Made by a program: the position numbers and the translations under genes | In this document: positions 1-5,016 of the stretch, in pieces | How positions within the stretch are numbered: the stretch's first letter is position 1 | Layout: each line of letters starts with the position of its first letter | Notes under the pieces: model-generated | The model's input: the letters and a program-made list of their open reading frames with translations, nothing else | Told to the model about the DNA's origin: nothing | Databases searched by the model: none | Origin: Bacteroidales bacterium | GTDB lineage: Bacteria > Bacteroidota > Bacteroidia > Bacteroidales > NBLH01 | Direction of reading: 5' to 3' | DNA length: 5,016 nucleotides | Assembly (NCBI GenBank): GCA_029933755.1 | Contig: JAOZNO010000339.1 | Location: 1 to 5,016 of the forward strand

Positions 1-366
1 ACTTACGTTTAAGTATTTAATTTATAATCACATGCTGGCATATGTAATATGCTATATTCTTGATACTCTTGTAATTACATCATCCATTTTGCATCAATTG
101 TTCTTTGTGTAACTTTGCGTATTCTTTGTGTAACTCTGTGTAATAGCTATTTCGCAAAGAAGCACAAAGTCATCACAAAGCTACGCAAAGAATATAAGGC
201 GACATAAGTAGCAGAATGATAGGTAATTAGTTTTGTATTTCTCAGGTGCGAAACATTAGTTAATTATTAATGACCTAATGACCAATGACTATTTTATGAC
301 CACTTAATGCCTACCAAAAAATCAAAGTATTATCCAATAATCATTACATAATTTTAGTTCAAGCAC
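1..366. other. Non-coding region downstream of the operon
   Basis: I see no credible gene on either strand in these 366 bases. They hold the repeat block at 101-192, a short array with period about 8 (two exact TAATGACC units at 268-283, then degenerate AATGACT and TATGACC to 301), and a 15-base palindrome GCATAT-GTA-ATATGC at 38-52. No T-tailed hairpin is visible just after the activase stop codon (TAG, 369-367), so where the operon transcript ends is not clear. Confidence 0.6.
101..192. repeat. Tandem and inverted CTTTGTG-rich intergenic repeat
   Basis: Two 21-base units, 101-121 and 122-142, are tandem copies differing at two positions; both begin TTCTTTGTGTAACT. The segment 152-192, read as its reverse complement, begins TTCTTTGCGTAGCTTTGTG and resembles the same unit, so the whole block is a quasi-inverted repeat around about 147. 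Several differences are C/T transitions that would still pair as wobbles in RNA. Similar sequences are, from memory, common dispersed intergenic repeats in Bacteroidota. No function is assigned. Confidence 0.6.
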
Positions 367-1419
367 CTAATCTAATAATCCAGTAATCTTACAATAATCT
401 ACAGGAGCAGGTTCATTACTATTGTCTTTTCCTTTATTGTTGTCTGTTTCGTATTGTTTTTCAGTTTTTAACGACCCCGAACTTATTACAATTTCAGGGT
501 TCACACCTGATTTCTGTGCAATTGCTGTAAAATGCTCCATTGTTTCAGGTTCTAGCAATCCAAATTTTTCAAAGTCCCATTTCCGACCTAATCGTTCATA
601 TTTATCGTTACACAAATTATTAAATGCACATAGCTCCCATTTTGTTGTATAAATTGAATTTTCAGCTATAAAATTACCAATTCCCAGAATGTTTTCATCT
701 GTTGCCGTAGCATCGGGAATAATAGGCGTTCGCACCCATAATTCTTTATTGTTATTTTTAATATATTCAGATATATACAATAGGTTTTCAAAAATTCGCT
801 TATTTGACTTTCCGGTAAATACTGTGTGCTTCTCAGGGTTTATTTCTTTTATATCAAACAAAACCAGGTCAACATATGGAAGAATTTTTTCATATGATTC
901 TTTAGAACTAAAACCACAAGTATCAATAGCTGTATGTATACCTGCTTGTTTAAGTTTTTTCAATAATTCAGTTACAAAACCAGCTTGCAAAGCAGGCTCA
1001 CCACCTGAAATAGTTACACCTCCATCAGATTTTTCAAAATACGAACGGTCTTTGAGAACTTCTTCGACTAATTCACTAACTCCTGTATCCTGCCCCATTA
1101 TTTCTAATGCTGCAGAAGGACATTCTTCGACACATTCACCACATGCAATACAATTATCTCTATTTATTAATATTCCATTTTCAGTTAAAGAGAGCGCATT
1201 GTGAGAACAGGTAATAATACAAATTTCACACGAAATACAATTTGGTTTTAACCATTGAAGTTCTGATTTAAATGAAATACTTTCCGGATTATGACACCAG
1301 CTACACGATAAACCACAGCCCTTCATAAAAATACTTGTCCTTATACCCGGCCCGTCTTCAGTAGACATGCGCTGAATTTCAAGAACTTTTCCTTTTATGT
1401 TTATATTATTTTCAGACAA
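367..1419 (-). CDS. Glycyl radical enzyme activating enzyme (radical SAM)
   Basis: It uses S-adenosylmethionine and a [4Fe-4S] cluster to abstract hydrogen from the glycine of its partner, here surely Gly808 of the neighbouring enzyme. Signature features appear in order: EDGPGIRT (residues 21-28); the radical SAM CX3CX2C cysteines 35, 39 and 42; two ferredoxin-type CX2CX2CX3C motifs (Cys61/64/67/71 and Cys90/93/96/100); the SAM-binding GGEP at 139-142; DTCG at 167 and VRTPIIPD near 229. The two extra clusters are usual in activases of the HpdA, BssD and CutD type and absent from pyruvate formate-lyase activase. The reading frame has no ATG before Met18, which lies inside conserved sequence, so the TTG at 1419 is the likely start; an in-frame TGA lies nine codons upstream of it. 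Residues from about 318 form a polar, low-complexity tail beyond the catalytic domain. It follows the enzyme after 279 bases with no clear promoter of its own, so readthrough is likely. Confidence 0.94.
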   Translation of the reverse strand: MSENNINIKGKVLEIQRMSTEDGPGIRTSIFMKGCGLSCSWCHNPESISFKSELQWLKPNCISCEICIITCSHNALSLTENGILINRDNCIACGECVEECPSAALEIMGQDTGVSELVEEVLKDRSYFEKSDGGVTISGGEPALQAGFVTELLKKLKQAGIHTAIDTCGFSSKESYEKILPYVDLVLFDIKEINPEKHTVFTGKSNKRIFENLLYISEYIKNNNKELWVRTPIIPDATATDENILGIGNFIAENSIYTTKWELCAFNNLCNDKYERLGRKWDFEKFGLLEPETMEHFTAIAQKSGVNPEIVISSGSLKTEKQYETDNNKGKDNSNEPAPVDYCKITGLLD

Positions 1420-1443
1420 TTTGATAACTTTGTTTGTATTTAT

Positions 1444-1460
1444 AAGTCATCGGATGACTT
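1444..1460. repeat. 17-base perfect palindrome, copy 1
   Basis: AAGTCATCGGATGACTT has 8-base arms around one central base. It lies 25 bases upstream of the activase TTG start. It shares the core AGTCATC-N-GATGACT with the palindrome at 1508-1524, centre to centre 64 bases. In RNA the pair could form two small hairpins, or one longer stem with a loop of about 47 bases. It does not match the TGGT-N3-ACCA pattern of the operator at 4948. Its role is unknown: a binding site, an RNA-processing or attenuation structure, or a dispersed repeat. Confidence 0.75.
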
Positions 1461-1507
1461 ATGTGTTAATTGTGTTTTATCTTAAAGCTAATACATCATC
1501 AATTAAA

Positions 1508-1524
1508 GAGTCATCCGATGACTC
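1508..1524. repeat. 17-base perfect palindrome, copy 2
   Basis: GAGTCATCCGATGACTC is also perfect, with 8-base arms. It differs from copy 1 only in the outermost base pair and the centre. The change in the outer pair keeps the symmetry (A/T to G/C), which suggests that the inverted structure itself is preserved. No T-run follows on either strand, so it is not a classical intrinsic terminator. Confidence 0.75.
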
Positions 1525-1551
1525 TCAATGTTTTAGATGGTAACTTTCAGA

Positions 1552-1697
1552 TTAATTAGTGCATGTCTATAAAGTCGGCATTTTAGAAAAACTTCGCAAG
1601 TTCAAAAAACTTACTAAGTTAGTACTCAACTTGCAAAGTCTTTCAGACTAGGTAAGTTTCCAAGAAAAGCACACTTTATGGACAAACTTTAATTAGT
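1552..1697. repeat. Imperfect inverted repeat with flanking 9-base direct repeats (MITE-like candidate)
   Basis: The 9-mer TTAATTAGT occurs at 1552-1560 and again at 1689-1697, two bases before the glycyl radical enzyme's stop codon when read on the plus strand. Between them lies a roughly 128-base, non-coding, folded segment. Its outer arms, 1565-1584 (beginning GTCTATAAAGT) and 1665-1683 (reverse complement beginning GTCCATAAAGT), match at about 16 of 20 positions. Inner arms at 1591-1602 and 1628-1639 pair over 12 bases with one wobble on the minus-strand RNA, and AACTTACTAAGTT at 1608-1620 forms a perfect central palindrome. Terminal inverted repeats inside a short direct duplication are what a miniature insertion element looks like. 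The sequence is AT-rich, so chance is possible. It could also act as an mRNA-stabilising or attenuating stem after the enzyme gene. Confidence 0.5.
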
Positions 1698-1698
1698 C

Positions 1699-4200
1699 CT
1701 AAAATTTCTCATGACTTACCCTTGCAATTATTTCGTCCTGTAATTCCCTACCGATTGCCGTAAAATAAGCATTGTATCCGGTAACTCTTACCAATAAATG
1801 TCTGTAATTTTGTGGATGCTTTTGTGCATCTCTTAACATATCCGGATCAAGAATATTAATTTGAAGTGCCGTACCACCGTTTTCAACATATCCTTTTAAA
1901 AATGCGATAAACTTCTCTTTATGAGTATTATCTACAAGTAGTGAAGGGTTAAAAGTAATGGTATGACTTGCCCCATTTGGAAGCAAATTCACAAAATCTT
2001 TCCAATCACCCTTTTCCTTTTTCCCACCCAAAACTTTGCCTACCGAATTTGTATTTGATGTTGGGCCGTTTATATCAGCACCATTTGAAGGGCAAATTGC
2101 ATTTGACAAAAATGTTCCTTTGGGTCTGCCATCTGCACTAGCTGAAAGGACAAACCCATCGCCTACCCAATAATTCCAACTGAGCATTCCCGGCCTGAAT
2201 TGTCTATCGGTAGAAATTGTTTTATGTTTCCATGTTTCTTTTGTCCATATATTCATCACATATTCGCCCATAGCATCCGCCTCATTGTCATCACGTCCGA
2301 ATTTAGGGGCACGATTTTTAGCTCTTGCCTGCAATACTTCAAAACCTGACCAATTTGCTTTAAGTGCATCAATTAATTCTTTCATTGAAATTATTTTCTT
2401 GTCAAAAACAAGGTATTTAATTGCTAAAAGAGAATCAACCGTAGTTGCATAGGTTACTGCCTCTATAGTTGTAAAACTTATTTCTGCACCTCCTTGTGTA
2501 ACATCAAGTCCCTTTTGGGCACAGCCCCCTACTAGACAAGAAAGGTAAGGTGTTGGTGCAAATTTAGCCCTGATTGATTCAGAAACTTCGTAAAGCTTCA
2601 CACATCTGTTTACAATATATTTTGTTTGCTTCTCATATGCAGATAAAAATTCTTCCCATGTCTTGAAACCTTCTGAATTTCCGGTATTCGGTCCATTCTG
2701 CCTAATTTTTTCTTTTTTACCTGTTATTGGGTCAATAAACATTTTTAAGTCTTTTCCGGCTGTAAGTGCTAGTTCAACAGCTTTTAAGAGATTCAAATTA
2801 TTATCTACCGTACCTGAACGGTCGTTGCCACACATTGTATTTTCGAGACAGCCTACCGGTGAATATTCCTGAACATTCGAATCATTTATTAGCGATTCTA
2901 AACCATTAAATTTAGCTTCCCGCATCATTCCTGCCATTGAGCGTTCATCAAAATTTAACAAAAATGGTGCGCCCTGACTTGATGAAATCATATTAACAAC
3001 AACATTCATAAGTTTTGCAGGTGAATCACGGTGTAACCTCACATTTGGTTTAGGTTCAAGTATTGGTGACATTTCATCAATTACTTCAAGTATAGCATAA
3101 GTAAGCTCATTAGTCATATCTTTTCCGTCTTGTCCAATTCCCGAAAGCGTAATTAATTGACCATAACCTGCAGTAATACCTTGATTTGCTCCAACCCTTA
3201 TTAATGCATCATATGCAGTATTGGCATGTATCCAGAAAGTTTTCAATATTTCTTTCCCAAATTCCCTATCCATTCCGTCTTCAATTGATTTTTCCCAATA
3301 CGGTAACAAATATTGATCAAATCGTCCGAAAGAAACACCCGGACCGGGATAATTTTCATCACTCATTACCAACATGTGGGTCATCCACAATGATTGAAGT
3401 GCTTCCCAAAATGTTTCAGCAGGTTCCCATGGAACTTTTTCCAAATTTTCAGACATTTGAATAAGTTCTTTCTTACGTTCGGGATCAATTTCTTTTTCTG
3501 CCTTTTGTTTTGCTATTAAACTATATTTTTTGGCTAGTTCTTTTGCAACAGTTGCTGCCGTCATCATAGCACGTAATTGCGCTCCTTTTGTACCGGTCTT
3601 TTCTGAATCGCTTAGTTTATCATATAGCAAATCAATTTCTTCATATATCCCTTTCCAACCTATTTTAAGTACTTTGTCGTAGCCGGGTATTAAGTGGCCT
3701 GATGTAGCTCCAGAATTACCATAGCCATGATCATGAAACCATTTCATTTTTGCCCTGGCACCGTTTTTTCCATAAACTAATCTGTCACGTTCTTTGGCTT
3801 CTTTTTCTGTCAGGCACATTGAAGTCATAAGATTAAATTTTGCGCCTGCCAATAAATCGCCCGGCAAGATTTCCTGTGGCAAATAGTTCACAACCGTTTC
3901 TTTAAGGAACCATGCTTTCCTTTCGGGAATACTCTGTAAAAAAAAGTCTTTGGGTATATCAACTTTTTTTGCAGCTTGTTTTATCGAGAAAGTAAATGTT
4001 TCTAAGAATGCATAAGTTTCGGGCACAATATAATAGGTAAGTTCGTCATATTGTATATCCCATTTTGTTCCCGTTGTCCAGGCAGAATATTCATTATTCC
4101 ATTTTCGCTTAGTGCCTGTAAAATAATAATCTCTTAACCATTTAATTCTCTTACTGAGTTTGGATGGTGCTTTCATTGTTATCGTTGTATCTTCGTGCAT
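1699..4200 (-). CDS. Glycyl radical enzyme, eliminase/decarboxylase branch (possible arylacetate decarboxylase)
   Basis: This is an oxygen-sensitive cytosolic radical enzyme of 833 residues, the usual length for the family. The PFL-type barrel covers about residues 30-690 and the glycyl radical domain about 700-833. The radical site is RVTGY with Gly808, followed by the usual C-terminal run ending QDEIIAR. The active-site loop is SPVGCLENT, with the thiyl-forming Cys451 and Glu453. GCxE is typical of dehydratases, lyases and decarboxylases of the family; X-succinate synthases such as BssA have a CMAPG-type loop instead, and pyruvate formate-lyase has two adjacent cysteines. Against Clostridioides difficile HpdB recalled from memory, SFGRFDQYLLPYWE, the IEAVTYATTVDSLLAIKYLV region and the last 50 residues align well. 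HpdB Glu637 matches Glu580, while His536 falls at Asn467. The ATG at 4200 is two bases after the regulator's stop; Met9 is an alternative start. The class is certain. The substrate is not: phenylacetate or another arylacetate is my best guess, and an undescribed lyase is possible. Confidence 0.95.
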   Translation of the reverse strand: MHEDTTITMKAPSKLSKRIKWLRDYYFTGTKRKWNNEYSAWTTGTKWDIQYDELTYYIVPETYAFLETFTFSIKQAAKKVDIPKDFFLQSIPERKAWFLKETVVNYLPQEILPGDLLAGAKFNLMTSMCLTEKEAKERDRLVYGKNGARAKMKWFHDHGYGNSGATSGHLIPGYDKVLKIGWKGIYEEIDLLYDKLSDSEKTGTKGAQLRAMMTAATVAKELAKKYSLIAKQKAEKEIDPERKKELIQMSENLEKVPWEPAETFWEALQSLWMTHMLVMSDENYPGPGVSFGRFDQYLLPYWEKSIEDGMDREFGKEILKTFWIHANTAYDALIRVGANQGITAGYGQLITLSGIGQDGKDMTNELTYAILEVIDEMSPILEPKPNVRLHRDSPAKLMNVVVNMISSSQGAPFLLNFDERSMAGMMREAKFNGLESLINDSNVQEYSPVGCLENTMCGNDRSGTVDNNLNLLKAVELALTAGKDLKMFIDPITGKKEKIRQNGPNTGNSEGFKTWEEFLSAYEKQTKYIVNRCVKLYEVSESIRAKFAPTPYLSCLVGGCAQKGLDVTQGGAEISFTTIEAVTYATTVDSLLAIKYLVFDKKIISMKELIDALKANWSGFEVLQARAKNRAPKFGRDDNEADAMGEYVMNIWTKETWKHKTISTDRQFRPGMLSWNYWVGDGFVLSASADGRPKGTFLSNAICPSNGADINGPTSNTNSVGKVLGGKKEKGDWKDFVNLLPNGASHTITFNPSLLVDNTHKEKFIAFLKGYVENGGTALQINILDPDMLRDAQKHPQNYRHLLVRVTGYNAYFTAIGRELQDEIIARVSHEKF

Positions 4201-4202
4201 AA

Positions 4203-4931
4203 TTAGGTATTTTTATTAATCATCTGTTCAAGGTGTTCTGCCCCATGCTTCAAAAGTGTTGTCATTATTTTCTTAGAATTATCTTCATCCCTTTGTTTTA
4301 TTGCCTCGTATAACTCTTGGTGGTAACTAAAAACTGTTTTACAAACTGTAGTATCTGAATAAAATAACTCTACCAAATGCAGGTAAATTGGTTTAAATGA
4401 ATTTAACAGCAAGGGATAGAAGAAATTCCCGGAGGCTTCCATAATTATCAGGTGGAATTTAAAATCAAGCTGTGCAATTTCTTTTGGATTTACTTGTGTT
4501 GCTTTTTTTTCTTCAGAAATGATATCGGATAAATCTTCCAAATGCTTTTTGGTTCTATTTTTAGATGATACACCCACTGCTTCTGTTTCAAAAAGTAGGC
4601 GAATATCTATAATGTCTTGCTGTATATCTGGTTGTAATTTCAATCCATGATAATTAACAAGCGGTAACAAAATTGAAAGAGATCCTTCTTTTTTAAAATC
4701 ATTTACAATTGCTCCGGTTTGCGGCTTAATTGTTATTAGTTCTTTTGCGGCTAAATCAAGAAGACCTGCATGCACTACTGAACGGCTAACCTTCAATTTA
4801 TTAACAAGTTCTCTTTCAGAAGGTAATTTTTCGCCAATCGAAATTTTTCCGGAAATTATTAGTCGTTCAAATTTTGAAACAAATACATCTTTGAGACTAT
4901 CCGTCCTTATTGGTTCTAACAATTCATTCAT
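4203..4931 (-). CDS. GntR/FadR-family (FCD domain) transcription regulator
   Basis: This is a ligand-responsive DNA-binding protein, probably the repressor of this operon. Numbering from the ATG at 4931 (242 residues, usual for the family), a winged helix-turn-helix spans about residues 12-78 and contains the typical GEKLPSERELVNKLKVSRS stretch. The C-terminal FCD helical domain covers about 105-235. It shows Asp156 and His160 in DFKFHLIIMEASGN, His204 in YHQELYEAI and His229 near the end, the four positions that in FCD proteins bind a metal and a small carboxylate ligand. The frame is open back to a TTG at 4964, which would add 11 residues. I reject that start because the TTG lies inside the -7 promoter element and the added codons read through the operator. 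The gene ends two bases before the glycyl radical enzyme starts, so the two are almost certainly co-transcribed. The ligand is not known; the enzyme's substrate is the natural guess. Confidence 0.93.
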   Translation of the reverse strand: MNELLEPIRTDSLKDVFVSKFERLIISGKISIGEKLPSERELVNKLKVSRSVVHAGLLDLAAKELITIKPQTGAIVNDFKKEGSLSILLPLVNYHGLKLQPDIQQDIIDIRLLFETEAVGVSSKNRTKKHLEDLSDIISEEKKATQVNPKEIAQLDFKFHLIIMEASGNFFYPLLLNSFKPIYLHLVELFYSDTTVCKTVFSYHQELYEAIKQRDEDNSKKIMTTLLKHGAEHLEQMINKNT

Positions 4932-4947
4932 AACACATACCGGTTGT

Positions 4948-4958
4948 TGGTAATACCA
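4948..4958. promoter_or_regulatory. FadR-type operator overlapping the transcription start
   Basis: TGGTAATACCA is a perfect palindrome (5-base arms around a central A) and fits TGGT-N3-ACCA, the known recognition pattern of FadR-subfamily GntR regulators. It lies directly after the -7 element, over the predicted start of transcription and 17 bases before the regulator's ATG. A regulator bound here would block its own promoter, so autorepression is inferred. A second short palindrome, GTACAAATGTAC (4959-4970), abuts it and overlaps the -7 box; it may be part of the site or chance. Confidence 0.7.
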
Positions 4959-4961
4959 GTA

Positions 4962-4992
4962 CAAATGTACAAAAATATTTTCTTAAAACAAA
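4962..4992 (-). promoter_or_regulatory. Bacteroidota-type promoter for the operon
   Basis: Read on the minus strand, a TTTG (4992-4989) is followed by exactly 19 bases and then TACATTTG (4969-4962). This matches the Bacteroidota primary sigma factor consensus TTTG-N19-TAnnTTTG at every defined position. Transcription should start about 5-8 bases further on, near 4957-4954, giving a leader of roughly 25 bases before the ATG at 4931. It is the only full match I found in the window upstream of a gene. It would drive the regulator, the glycyl radical enzyme and perhaps the activase. Confidence 0.8.
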
Positions 4993-5016
4993 AATTGTTA
5001 TGATTCAAACTAGTGC

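Larger units (their letters stand above)
1420..1698. other. Structured 279-base gap between enzyme and activase genes
   Basis: This gap contrasts with the two-base spacing upstream of the enzyme gene. Nearly all its recognisable content is inverted repeats: the twin palindromes at 1444-1524 and the hairpin element at 1552-1697. I found no TTTG-N19-TAnnTTTG promoter toward the activase, no T-tailed terminator, and no reading frame that could encode a small iron-sulfur subunit. Hairpins here could lower activase expression relative to the enzyme, which would suit a catalytic activator; this is inference. Confidence 0.6.

Noticed and set aside
38..52. GCATAT-GTA-ATATGC palindrome
   Set aside because: Arms of six AT-rich bases can occur by chance in this composition, and there is no nearby gene start to link it to.
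101..192. CRISPR array
   Set aside because: The units are directly adjacent with no unique spacers, there are only two direct copies, and no cas gene is present.
176..206. Minus-strand promoter TAGCTTTG (183-176) in the left region
   Set aside because: The -7 match falls within the repeat block, and the base quartet at the right distance upstream is TATG rather than TTTG; no gene start is visible downstream within the window.
228..235. Plus-strand TAGTTTTG as a -7 element
   Set aside because: No TTTG lies 19 bases upstream and no plus-strand gene follows.
422..1204. Open frames on the plus strand at 422-652 and 689-1204
   Set aside because: They lie fully antisense to the well-supported activase gene, have no recognisable domain, and show the composition expected of a reverse-strand shadow.
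2663..3464. Open frames on the plus strand at 2663-2872 and 3186-3464
   Set aside because: Both are antisense to conserved parts of the glycyl radical enzyme and have no family features.
1699..4200. Benzylsuccinate or alkylsuccinate synthase
   Set aside because: The active-site loop is GCLEN rather than the CMAPG-type loop recalled for BssA, the residues after it differ, and no small subunit genes are present.
1699..4200. Pyruvate formate-lyase
   Set aside because: There is no adjacent cysteine pair at the active site, and the partner activase carries two extra ferredoxin-type clusters that pyruvate formate-lyase activase lacks.

Overview
The window looks like a chromosomal stretch of an anaerobic member of the Bacteroidota. 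It is AT-rich, its genes lack clear Shine-Dalgarno sequences, and the promoter at its right end fits the Bacteroidota consensus (TTTG, 19 bases, TAnnTTTG) without a mismatch. The genus cannot be told from the sequence.

Three genes lie on the minus strand and read from right to left as one probable operon. First is a GntR/FadR-type (FCD) transcription regulator (4931-4203). Two bases after its stop codon comes a large glycyl radical enzyme of 833 residues (4200-1699). After a 279-base gap comes its radical-SAM activating enzyme (1419-367). The activase would install the glycyl radical on Gly808 of the large enzyme under anoxic conditions. That radical would pass to Cys451 to start chemistry on a substrate the sequence does not name. 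The regulator carries a complete metal/carboxylate-binding FCD motif, and an exact FadR-type operator covers the predicted transcription start. Ligand-controlled autoregulation of the whole operon is the simplest reading.

The glycyl radical enzyme is neither pyruvate formate-lyase nor an X-succinate synthase. It has the GCxE active-site loop of the eliminase/decarboxylase branch. It also has a glutamate (Glu580) that lines up, from memory, with the substrate-binding glutamate of 4-hydroxyphenylacetate decarboxylase, but the matching histidine is an asparagine. No small iron-sulfur subunit is encoded nearby. An arylacetate decarboxylase without a small subunit (phenylacetate decarboxylase-like, which would make toluene) is the leading hypothesis, held at modest confidence.

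The non-coding parts are structured. The gap between enzyme and activase holds two near-identical 17-base perfect palindromes (1444-1460, 1508-1524) and a roughly 128-base imperfect inverted repeat flanked by a 9-base direct repeat (1552-1697), which resembles a miniature mobile element. The left 366 bases hold no credible gene, but contain tandem and inverted copies of a CTTTGTG-rich repeat (101-192) and a short TAATGACC array (268-301).
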